Assembly (NCBI GenBank): GCA_964353875.1
Contig: CAYGXU010000111.1
Coordinates: forward strand, 1 to 10,905
From: MGNI01 sp964353875
GTDB taxonomy: Bacteria; Chloroflexota; Anaerolineae; Anaerolineales; E44-bin32
Direction: 5' to 3'
Length of the DNA stretch: 10,905 nucleotides
Position 1 is the first letter of the stretch. Each line of letters begins with the position of its first letter. The notes under the pieces were generated by a model. It had not been told where the DNA came from. It searched no databases and saw only the letters and a list, made by a program, of their open reading frames with translations. Positions 1-6,410 of this stretch are shown piece after piece. A program made the position numbers and the translations under genes.

Positions 1-16
1 ATTTTTGCGCAGAGTC

Positions 17-43
17 TTGACAGAACGAACAAAATCGGATAAT
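17..43 (+). promoter_or_regulatory. Putative sigma-70-type promoter of the arg operon leader
   Basis: An exact TTGACA (17-22) is followed after 15 bases by GATAAT (38-43, five of six consensus positions). The 15-base spacer is shorter than the ideal 17. A start about seven bases past the -10 box would fall near 50-52, only a few bases before the leader ATG at 55. The position directly upstream of an Arg-rich leader ORF and an attenuator supports a real promoter. Strength and exact start site are inferred. Confidence 0.5.
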
Positions 44-54
44 CTCTCGCAATC

Positions 55-132
55 ATGAAATCTGTCTCTGCTTATACCCCTCGTGCTCGACGTTGTCGCC
101 AGCCTTCCGGTCTGGAATTTGGGGTTTCCTAA
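55..132 (+). CDS. Arginine-rich attenuator leader peptide (25 aa)
   Basis: A short ORF runs from ATG at 55 to TAA at 130-132. Codons 10 to 15 (82-99) read Arg-Ala-Arg-Arg-Cys-Arg, that is four Arg codons (CGT, CGA, CGT, CGC) among six. No hydrophobic segment or protein domain is visible, and the product is probably not functional as a protein. Its likely role is to make a translating ribosome sense charged Arg-tRNA: stalling at 82-93 would cover the following segment (99-104), whereas completion to the stop would cover 109-124. No Shine-Dalgarno sequence precedes the ATG; with the promoter at 17-43 the transcript could be leaderless or nearly so. The first structural gene downstream is argC, as expected for an arginine-specific leader. 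The ORF is too short to prove by length; the Arg cluster together with the competing hairpins is the evidence. Confidence 0.72.
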   Translation: MKSVSAYTPRARRCRQPSGLEFGVS

Positions 133-185
133 GCAGTCCTTCATCATTTGTAATTTCCCCGCCAGACCAAGAAACGGTCTGGCGG
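99..185 (+). promoter_or_regulatory. Arginine attenuator: competing protector, antiterminator and terminator pairings
   Basis: Three mutually exclusive pairings are visible. Protector: CCAGCC (99-104) with GGTCTGG (109-115), six pairs with T111 bulged and a four-base loop. Antiterminator: GGTCTGG (109-115) with CCAGACC (162-168), seven pairs, extendable by GGGG (121-124) with CCCC (157-160). Terminator: 159-168 with 176-185, ten perfect pairs. CGGTCTGG is present twice (108-115 and 175-182), so both copies target the same ascending arm. With scarce Arg-tRNA a ribosome halted at the first Arg codons masks 99-104, frees 109-115 and permits the antiterminator. With ample Arg-tRNA the ribosome reaches the stop codon, covers part of 109-124 and the terminator forms. 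This matches the classical trp/his-type mechanism of enteric bacteria. The mechanism is inferred; the pairings are seen directly. Confidence 0.75.
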
Positions 186-194
186 TTTTTTTTT
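159..194 (+). terminator. Intrinsic terminator (attenuator) directly before argC
   Basis: CCGCCAGACC (159-168) and GGTCTGGCGG (176-185) form a perfect 10-bp GC-rich stem around the seven-base loop AAGAAAC, followed by nine T residues (186-194). The argC ribosome binding site GGAGA begins at 195, immediately after the T run. A terminator that merely ended an upstream gene would not normally abut the next gene's ribosome binding site or share an 8-base repeat with a leader ORF, so a regulated attenuator is the preferred reading. Confidence 0.9.
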
Positions 195-203
195 GGAGAC
201 AAG

Positions 204-1208
204 ATGATTCGAGCAGGCATTATAGGTGCGACTGGATATACCGGGCTGGAGCTGGTGCGCCTGATCAAGCGCCATCCGGCAGTTCAGTTGATCTTCGCTA
301 CATCCGATTCACAATCCGGCCAGAGCCTGAAGCGAGTCTTCCCCTCGGCCCCTGAATTGACCTTGATCTCTCCTGACCAGGCTCCCCTGCATGAAGTGGA
401 TGTCGTCTTCCTCTGCCTGCCCCATGCCGCTTCCGCCTCGATGGCTCAGACTGTACTGAATGCAGGTGCTCGGGTCATCGACCTGAGTGCCGACTTTCGT
501 TTACGAGATGAGAAAGTCTATCAGGCGTGGTATGAGGTTCCGCACCCCGCGCCTCAGCTGTTGAAGGAAGCTGTCTACGGTTTGACAGAGATCTTCCGAA
601 AAGAGTTACGGGGGGCGCGGCTGGTTGCCAATCCGGGATGCTACCCCACCAGCGCATTGCTAGCACTGCAGCCAGCCCTGAAGGCTGAACTCTTCAACGG
701 TCCCATAATCATCGATGCCAAATCCGGAGTATCAGGCGCTGGTAGAAAACCAAGCCTTACAACGCATTATGTCGAAGTTGCCGGGAATCTAAGTCCATAC
801 AACATTGGGCGCGTCCACCGGCACCTTCCCGAAATGGAACAGGCCTTTTCTTGGTGGTCCTCTTCCCCTCCCACGCTCATCTTCTCCCCCCATCTGATCC
901 CAGCCCCACGCGGCCTGCTTTCTACGATCTACATCCAGCTTCGATCAGGATGGGATGAGCGAAGGGTGCATGAACTCTATCAGGACATTTATCCTGACGA
1001 AGCCTTCATCGAAGTGCTCCCAGCAGGTCAAGCCGCGACCTATGCTCATGTCAATTACAGCAACCGCTGTGTCATCGGCATCACGGTGGCCGCGGATACC
1101 ATCATCCTCACATCAGCCATCGATAACTTGCTCAAGGGTGCTTCAGGACAGGCTTTGCAGAATATGAATGTGATCTTTGAGCTTGAGGAAACTTACGGCC
1201 TGCTCTAG
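204..1208 (+). CDS. argC: N-acetyl-gamma-glutamyl-phosphate reductase
   Basis: ArgC reduces N-acetyl-glutamyl-5-phosphate with NADPH to the semialdehyde, the third step of arginine synthesis, in the cytoplasm. The start at 204 gives 334 residues, a usual length, and is preceded by GGAGA at 195-199. A longer in-frame reading back to position 93 would run through the terminator and is rejected. The N-terminal GATGYTG motif (from residue 8) is the nucleotide-binding loop. NPGCYPT carries the catalytic cysteine (C146), and VHRHLPEME holds the expected histidine (H207). KSGVSGAGRKP is the conserved loop between them. It is the first structural gene after the attenuator and ends 18 bases before argB, so it sets the start of the operon mRNA. 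Confidence 0.97.
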   Translation: MIRAGIIGATGYTGLELVRLIKRHPAVQLIFATSDSQSGQSLKRVFPSAPELTLISPDQAPLHEVDVVFLCLPHAASASMAQTVLNAGARVIDLSADFRLRDEKVYQAWYEVPHPAPQLLKEAVYGLTEIFRKELRGARLVANPGCYPTSALLALQPALKAELFNGPIIIDAKSGVSGAGRKPSLTTHYVEVAGNLSPYNIGRVHRHLPEMEQAFSWWSSSPPTLIFSPHLIPAPRGLLSTIYIQLRSGWDERRVHELYQDIYPDEAFIEVLPAGQAATYAHVNYSNRCVIGITVAADTIILTSAIDNLLKGASGQALQNMNVIFELEETYGLL

Positions 1209-1226
1209 GCCAGGAAGGAGCCCAGG

Positions 1227-1991
1227 ATGCGCGTGGTCAAAATTGGTGGGAATGAGCTGAATATGCCGGGGTTCGTAGAAGCTCTCGCCCGGACACTGGC
1301 CGATCTTACGGAACCCGCCATGGTTATCCACGGCGGCGGTAAAGAAATCGATGAACTGCAGTTTAAACTGGGACAGCAACCGGTCAAAATCCAGGGGATG
1401 AGGATAACCGATCCAAAGGCACTCGACGCGGCCATGATGATCCTATGCGGGTTGGTCAGCAAAAAACTTGTGGCCAAATTGATCAACGCCGGTGTGGATG
1501 CCATCGGAATTAGCGGTGTGGATGGAGGGTTGTTGCGTACAAAAAAATACTCGCATCCAGAATGGGACCTGGGATGGGTGGGTGAAATCATCCATGTGCG
1601 CAGCAATCTGCTGTTAGATCTTTCCGATCGTGGAATAACCCCCGTTATCTCACCTATCTCTCTGGGAGAGGATGGTCAGATTTACAACGTCAATGCGGAT
1701 GAAGCGGCCAGCTGCATCGCCGTAGCTGTTCATGCTCAGGCCATCGATTTTGTCTCCAATGTCCCGGGCGTCTTCCGAGACAATGAGCTGATCCATGCTC
1801 TTACTGAGAAGGAAGCCGAGCGCCTCATCCTTGAAGGATCCGTCAACAGTGGGATGGTCCCAAAAGTACGAGCCGCGTTCAAGGCGGTCAATGGGGGCGT
1901 GTCTGATGTTCGCATTGTCGATCTTAAAAACCTGCTCCATGAAGGCGGCACGCACTTCGTTCGTAATGAAATAGCTCAGCTTTTGAAATAA
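1227..1991 (+). CDS. argB: Acetylglutamate kinase
   Basis: ArgB phosphorylates N-acetylglutamate with ATP, the second step of the pathway. The 254-residue product begins directly with the kinase fold: VVKIGGNEL near residue 3 and VIHGGGKEID near residue 33 are the glycine-rich phosphate-binding loops, and the NVNADEAA segment near residue 155 and the GSVNSGMVPKV segment near residue 208 complete the amino acid kinase active site. A strong ribosome binding site (GGAAGGAG, 1213-1220) supports the ATG at 1227. It has the length of the arginine-insensitive E. coli type and lacks the N-terminal helix extension that hexameric, arginine-inhibited kinases carry, so feedback inhibition at this enzyme is doubtful (inference). 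The related LysZ kinases of the carrier-protein lysine pathway are an alternative, but argC, argD, argJ and an acetyltransferase beside it favour ArgB. Confidence 0.94.
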   Translation: MRVVKIGGNELNMPGFVEALARTLADLTEPAMVIHGGGKEIDELQFKLGQQPVKIQGMRITDPKALDAAMMILCGLVSKKLVAKLINAGVDAIGISGVDGGLLRTKKYSHPEWDLGWVGEIIHVRSNLLLDLSDRGITPVISPISLGEDGQIYNVNADEAASCIAVAVHAQAIDFVSNVPGVFRDNELIHALTEKEAERLILEGSVNSGMVPKVRAAFKAVNGGVSDVRIVDLKNLLHEGGTHFVRNEIAQLLK

Positions 1992-2016
1992 GGCGGATTA
2001 ATCCTGGAGGGTAGCC

Positions 2017-3210
2017 ATGAACTCAACGGAAATTCGAGACGCTGAAAGCCTGCTCCTTGTACCCACGTATACACGCCCTTTGCCGGTATTTGTGCATGGC
2101 GAGGGGGTCTTCCTTTTTGACAGTATGGGCGGCAGGTACCTCGACTTCGCCAGCGGAATTGCGGTCACAGCCCTGGGACACAGTGATCCAGAATGGGTCA
2201 ACGCTGTCACCGACCAGGCCAATAAGCTGACGCATGTCAGCAATCTGTTCCATACCGCGCCTCAGGTGGAATTGGCTCAGCGGCTGGTGGCCAGTTCCTT
2301 TGCCGATCGTGTCTTCTTCTCCAATTCGGGGACGGAGGCCAACGAAGCGGCACTCAAGTTTGCGAGAAAGTGGAGCCGCACCCATCATGGCCCGGAGAAG
2401 ACGGATGTGATCGCCTTCATGGACGGCTTCCATGGGCGTACCTGCGGCGCGCTCTCTCTCACCCACAAATCCAAGTATCGTGAACCCTTCCTGCCGCTTG
2501 TGCCGGGGGTGGCCTTCGCTCCATACAACAATCTGGATGGAGTCCGCCAGGTGTTGACGAGCCGGACCTGCGCAATCTTCGTTGAGCCTGTTCAGGGTGA
2601 AGGAGGCGTCCGCCCCGCAACATCAACATTCTTAAAGGGATTGCGCAGGCTTTGTGATGAAGTGGGAGCGCTCCTGGTATTGGATGAGGTCCAATGCGGA
2701 TTGGGCCGGACGGGCTACCTGTGGGCACATGAAGCCCATGGCATCACGCCCGATATCATGACACTGGCCAAACCTCTGGCTGGAGGGTTGCCCATTGGAG
2801 CAACCCTGGTTACGGAGGAGGTCTCCAGGGCAATTGATCCTGGCGACCATGGCTGCACCTTCGGGGCGGGCCCTCTAGTCTGCCGGGCTGCTCAAGTCGT
2901 CTTTGATCGGATCTCCCAGGCAGCCTTCTTAGCATCTGTCCGCATGAAGGCTGAAATATTGGTGCAGGCACTGCGATCCTTACCATCCGCGCATATTCTT
3001 GAGATAAGGCACGCAGGTCTCCTAGTGGGAATCGAATTTGATGCGCCTGTCCAGCCCCTCATCCAATCTGCCTTGGAACGGGGTTTGATTGTCATCAGTG
3101 CTGGAGAGCGCGTCTTGCGGATTTGTCCGCCCCTCATCATTGCCCAGCAACAGATCGAGGCGGGAGTGGAAATATTGCGGCAGTGTCTTCCCGGGTTGGA
3201 GGCACAATGA
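2017..3210 (+). CDS. argD: Acetylornithine aminotransferase
   Basis: ArgD is a PLP-dependent class III aminotransferase that converts N-acetylglutamate semialdehyde to N-acetylornithine using glutamate. The 397 residues match the family length. Visible motifs are FSNSGTEANEAALKFARKW (cofactor phosphate site), FHGRT, EPVQGEGG, LVLDEVQCGLGRTG (the Asp that contacts the pyridine nitrogen) and TLAKPLAGG with the Schiff-base lysine K252, followed by GCTFGAGPLVC. The start is set by GGAGG at 2006-2010, six bases before the ATG. Its stop overlaps the next start in an ATGA arrangement, which suggests translational coupling to the acetyltransferase gene. Confidence 0.96.
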   Translation: MNSTEIRDAESLLLVPTYTRPLPVFVHGEGVFLFDSMGGRYLDFASGIAVTALGHSDPEWVNAVTDQANKLTHVSNLFHTAPQVELAQRLVASSFADRVFFSNSGTEANEAALKFARKWSRTHHGPEKTDVIAFMDGFHGRTCGALSLTHKSKYREPFLPLVPGVAFAPYNNLDGVRQVLTSRTCAIFVEPVQGEGGVRPATSTFLKGLRRLCDEVGALLVLDEVQCGLGRTGYLWAHEAHGITPDIMTLAKPLAGGLPIGATLVTEEVSRAIDPGDHGCTFGAGPLVCRAAQVVFDRISQAAFLASVRMKAEILVQALRSLPSAHILEIRHAGLLVGIEFDAPVQPLIQSALERGLIVISAGERVLRICPPLIIAQQQIEAGVEILRQCLPGLEAQ

Positions 3211-3740
3211 TCGATCAAGGCATCACAACACGCCTAGCGCATCCTTCTGATATCGTCGCCATCACCCGCCTTGTGGAAAGGCATGCTCGTGCTGGGGAAA
3301 TCCTGCCGCGCTCGGAGGAAGCCATCCGCGAGAGCCTTTCGAACTGGATCGTTGCGATAAACGGCACGGGGGTTGTGGCCTGCGGTTCCTTGCTGCCCTA
3401 CTCACTGGAATTGGCCGAAATACGTTCTTTGGTGGTTGACGACGCTTTCCAAAGGAATGGGCTTGGGTCCAAAGTCGTCGAGGCGCTCATCCAGAAGGCT
3501 CGTCAAAACAAATACCAATCGCTCTTCGCGCTGACGCGCGCTGTGCCCTTTTTTACACATCTTGGTTTCGCCCGAACAGATAAGACAATCTTCCCGCAAA
3601 AAATATGGCGGGACTGCTCACAATGCCCGATTCAGAACAACTGCGATGAGCAGGCTGTCGCCCTCGAACTGTTTCCAATTCATTCGGTCTCGCATCAGCC
3701 TGCTTCCCATAATCAAGAAGGTCCCAATGATCCCACCTAA
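3207..3740 (+). CDS. argA: Short GNAT-type N-acetylglutamate synthase (ArgA-like)
   Basis: This 177-residue single-domain GNAT acetyltransferase probably makes N-acetylglutamate from glutamate and acetyl-CoA. It has the acetyl-CoA loop QRNGLG (82-87) after the strand IRSLVV, and LTRAVPFFTHLGF, typical of short ArgA proteins. Its C-terminal segment FPQKIWRDCSQCPIQNNCDE has cysteines C137, C140 and C146. It lacks the amino acid kinase domain of classical E. coli ArgA. The ATG at 3207 overlaps the argD stop by four bases and follows GGAGG at 3198-3202; a longer in-frame reading from 3123 lies inside argD and is rejected. The last 14 bases overlap argG. With ArgJ recycling the acetyl group, this enzyme would mainly prime or top up the acetyl cycle. 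Substrate is inferred from family resemblance and operon position. Confidence 0.85.
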   Translation: MIDQGITTRLAHPSDIVAITRLVERHARAGEILPRSEEAIRESLSNWIVAINGTGVVACGSLLPYSLELAEIRSLVVDDAFQRNGLGSKVVEALIQKARQNKYQSLFALTRAVPFFTHLGFARTDKTIFPQKIWRDCSQCPIQNNCDEQAVALELFPIHSVSHQPASHNQEGPNDPT

Positions 3741-4989
3741 AATAAATAAAGTGGTGCTTGCTTATTCCGGCGGTCTGGATACAACCGTCATCGTCCCCTG
3801 GCTGCGTGAGAACTACGGATGTGAAGTCATCTGCTTCTGTGCTGATGTTGGCCAGGGGGAGGAATTGGATAATTTAGAGGCCAAGAGCCTATCTTCAGGG
3901 GCCAGCAAGCTGGCCCTAAAAGATCTTCGGGAGGAGTTTGCGCGTGATTTCCTTTTCCCCTTGCTTCAATCCGGCGCTGTTTATGAAGGGCAATACCTTC
4001 TTGGGACAGCGATCGCACGACCTTTGATCGCAAAATGGCAGGTTATTGTTGCCGAAGAGGAAGGTGCAGACGCCCTGGCTCATGGATGCACAGGAAAAGG
4101 CAACGATCAAGTCCGCTTCGAATTATCTTATAAGGCGCTCAACCCCATATTGCGTGTGATTGCCCCGTGGCGAGAATGGAATATCCGATCTCGAGAGGAT
4201 GCGCTGCAGTATGCAAGTGCGCGCAACATACCGACATCTTCCAACTCAAGATCCATTTACAGCCGGGACCGGAATCTCTGGCATCTCTCCCATGAGGGCG
4301 GCATCCTGGAAGATCCATCCCAACCTCCGGAAGAATCGATGTACCAATGGACGGCATCGCCACAAAATGCCCCGAATACGCCTGAGGAAATTACCATCGC
4401 TTTCGAATCTGGCCGACCGGTCTCCGTCAATGGAGAGAATCTCTCCCCCGCCAAACTGATCGATAAACTTAACCAAATTGGCGCCCGTCACGGGATTGGA
4501 CGCGTTGACCTGGTTGAAAACCGCCTTGTGGGGATGAAGTCTCGCGGGGTATACGAGACACCCGGCGGGACCCTTCTGCATATCGCCCACCGGGAATTAG
4601 AATCCCTATGCCTGGATCGGGACACGCTGCACTTCAAACAACAGGTTGCCCTACATTATGCTGAACTGATTTATTTCGGGAAATGGTTCACCACCATGCG
4701 TGAGGCACTGCAGCTCTTCATCAGCAAAACACAGGAATCGATGGATGGGTGGGTACATCTCAGTCTGTATAAAGGAAATGTCACCGTCTTGGGTCGTCAT
4801 AGCTCCAATAGCCTTTACCGGGAGGACTTTGCCACCTTCGGCCAGGATGATGTCTACGATCAAGCCGATGCGAAAGGTTTCATCGAACTCTTCGGCCTGC
4901 AAATGAAAGTGCAGGCATTGATGGACGTCAGCAATGGGGGAAAGACACGCTACAAAAGCCCCGACTACAGCATTTTCAAGAGGGACTAG
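3727..4989 (+). CDS. argG: Argininosuccinate synthase
   Basis: ArgG joins citrulline and aspartate using ATP, giving argininosuccinate, AMP and pyrophosphate. The start at 3727 gives 420 residues, slightly longer than the usual 400. The N-terminal LAYSGGLDTTV (SGGLD at 14-18) is the PP-loop. GCTGKGNDQVRFE is the conserved citrulline/aspartate-binding segment, and YSRDRNLWHLSHEGG and MKSRGVYETPGGTLLH are further family signatures. Weak AAGAAGG (3716-3722) precedes the ATG, and the 14-base overlap with the acetyltransferase gene suggests coupled translation. Longer in-frame readings from 3562 lie inside the preceding gene. The stop TAG is followed directly by the argJ start codon. Confidence 0.96.
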   Translation: MIPPKINKVVLAYSGGLDTTVIVPWLRENYGCEVICFCADVGQGEELDNLEAKSLSSGASKLALKDLREEFARDFLFPLLQSGAVYEGQYLLGTAIARPLIAKWQVIVAEEEGADALAHGCTGKGNDQVRFELSYKALNPILRVIAPWREWNIRSREDALQYASARNIPTSSNSRSIYSRDRNLWHLSHEGGILEDPSQPPEESMYQWTASPQNAPNTPEEITIAFESGRPVSVNGENLSPAKLIDKLNQIGARHGIGRVDLVENRLVGMKSRGVYETPGGTLLHIAHRELESLCLDRDTLHFKQQVALHYAELIYFGKWFTTMREALQLFISKTQESMDGWVHLSLYKGNVTVLGRHSSNSLYREDFATFGQDDVYDQADAKGFIELFGLQMKVQALMDVSNGGKTRYKSPDYSIFKRD

Positions 4990-6210
4990 ATGAACAAGCT
5001 TCCCGTTGGACACATTACATCGGCCTCCGGCTTTAGAGCTGCAGCCATCGCCTGCGGATTGAAAAGCAGCGGCAGCCTCGACCTGGCTTTGCTTCTCTCA
5101 GAAAAGGATTGCTGTGGCGCAGGCATGTTCACCCTCAACCAATTCCCGGCCGCGCCCGTCATCCTGGATAAAGAAACGCTGGCCAACAATCCAAATGGAT
5201 TGCGCGGGATCGTCGCCAACGCCGGGATCGCCAATGCCTGCACCGGCCTGAGCGGCCTGGAAGACGCTCGCGCCACCCAACGGGTTGCGGCACGCTCTCT
5301 GGGCTGTGCGCCTGAAGCCATTTTGGTGCTCTCCACTGGGGTGATTGGCGTACCTCTGGACATGCCAAAAATCTCTTCCGGGATCCAGGCCGCCTCCCAG
5401 CGGCTTTCCATTAAGAATGGCCTCGAGGCAGCCAAAGCCATCATGACCACTGACACCCACCCAAAGCATATTGCCTATTCCATTCCCTTCCCGGAAGGCG
5501 AGGTGGTTATTGGTGGGATCGCGAAGGGGGCGGGGATGATCCACCCCAACATGGCGACCATGCTGGCTTTGCTCACCACCGATGCAAACATCCAGGCAGA
5601 GTCTCTGCTAGAATTACTGCAGCAGTCAGTGGATGAATCCTTCAACCGGATTTCGATCGACGGCGATACGAGCACCAATGATACTGTCCTGATTCTGGCC
5701 AACGGCGCAAGCGGCGTCCCCATCCAGACAGAGGATAGATTGCGGATCTTCACCCAAGCTTTGAAGAATGTCTGTCGATCACTGGCACAGGCAATTGTTC
5801 GGGATGGTGAAGGGGCTTCAAAGTTTGTCACCATCGAGGTCATCCAGGCTGGGACGAAAGCGGAGGCCAGATCTATAGCGCAAACCATCGCCACCTCGCC
5901 TCTCGTGAAAACCGCCTTCGCCGGCGGAGATCCGAATTGGGGCAGGATTCTAGCAGCAGCTGGCAGGGCGGGGGTGCAGTTGGATCCATCTCGGATTGGC
6001 TTATGGATCGGATCAGAGTCCGGAGATGAACTGCAATTAGTTGCGGATGGGTCCCCCCTCCCTTATGACGATTCCCTGGCAGAGGCCATTTTCCAAGCAT
6101 CCGAATTCATCGTGCGACTTTCGCTTGGAATGGGTAAATCCGCCCTCACCTATTGGACCTGTGACTTGACCCACGAATACATCTCGATTAACGCCGATTA
6201 TCGAACCTGA
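4990..6210 (+). CDS. argJ: Glutamate N-acetyltransferase (ornithine acetyltransferase) ArgJ
   Basis: ArgJ transfers the acetyl group from N-acetylornithine to glutamate, releasing ornithine and regenerating N-acetylglutamate; some family members also use acetyl-CoA. The 406 residues match the family. The self-cleavage site is visible in KGAGMIHPNMATMLALL: the nucleophile is T190, giving alpha (1-189) and beta (190-406) chains. ISIDGDTSTNDT, VRDGEGASKF and AGGDPNWGRI are further signatures, and the C-terminus INADYRT is the typical family ending. The ATG directly abuts the argG stop with no separate ribosome binding site beyond GAGGGAC inside argG (4979-4985), again suggesting coupling. Whether it is mono- or bifunctional cannot be read from sequence; the nearby ArgA-like gene suggests the acetyl-CoA step is handled elsewhere. 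Confidence 0.96.
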   Translation: MNKLPVGHITSASGFRAAAIACGLKSSGSLDLALLLSEKDCCGAGMFTLNQFPAAPVILDKETLANNPNGLRGIVANAGIANACTGLSGLEDARATQRVAARSLGCAPEAILVLSTGVIGVPLDMPKISSGIQAASQRLSIKNGLEAAKAIMTTDTHPKHIAYSIPFPEGEVVIGGIAKGAGMIHPNMATMLALLTTDANIQAESLLELLQQSVDESFNRISIDGDTSTNDTVLILANGASGVPIQTEDRLRIFTQALKNVCRSLAQAIVRDGEGASKFVTIEVIQAGTKAEARSIAQTIATSPLVKTAFAGGDPNWGRILAAAGRAGVQLDPSRIGLWIGSESGDELQLVADGSPLPYDDSLAEAIFQASEFIVRLSLGMGKSALTYWTCDLTHEYISINADYRT

Positions 6211-6274
6211 TGGCAAGCGGATTCACATGGCAAGGGAGTGAGGCTCCAGGATTTCACAAAATAATAAAACATTG

Positions 6275-6303
6275 TTGACAGGACTGCAAAAAGGATCTTT
6301 AAG
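6275..6303 (+). promoter_or_regulatory. Putative promoter for argH
   Basis: TTGACA (6275-6280) is followed after exactly 17 bases by TTTAAG (6298-6303, four of six consensus positions). It lies in the 200-bp gap between argJ and argH, the only large gap in the arg cluster, and is preceded by an AT-rich run (6257-6270). It suggests argH can be transcribed independently of the attenuated argC mRNA. No Arg-rich leader peptide or clear terminator was found between it and argH. Confidence 0.5.
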
Positions 6304-6410
6304 AAGAGAAAAAGCACCTTTCAGGCGCCATCGGGTTTTCTGCTATTGTTGCATTCAATCCTCAGATTCGGTATGCTGACTGAGAGAATCTACCCGGGAG
6401 AATGACAATC

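Noticed and set aside
1..158. T-box riboswitch as the regulator of the argC terminator
   Set aside because: No T-box consensus or specifier-stem arrangement is recognisable, while an Arg-rich ORF with a competing repeat explains the terminator directly.
93..203. Longer N-terminal extension of argC in the same frame
   Set aside because: It would translate through the terminator hairpin and T run, shows no ArgC homology, and the ATG at 204 has a ribosome binding site and gives the standard GATGYTG start.
1985..2001. GGCGGATTAAT in the argB-argD gap resembling GGCGGATTAAT near 10710-10720
   Set aside because: Only an 11-base match without the rest of the structured element; likely coincidence.
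3562..3726. Longer N-terminal extension of argG
   Set aside because: It lies inside the acetyltransferase gene in another frame and has no ArgG resemblance; the ATG at 3727 starts the PP-loop region at the usual distance.
6373..6405. Possible second leader peptide before argH
   Set aside because: A ten-codon ORF exists but has only one Arg codon and no terminator or antiterminator pair follows it.
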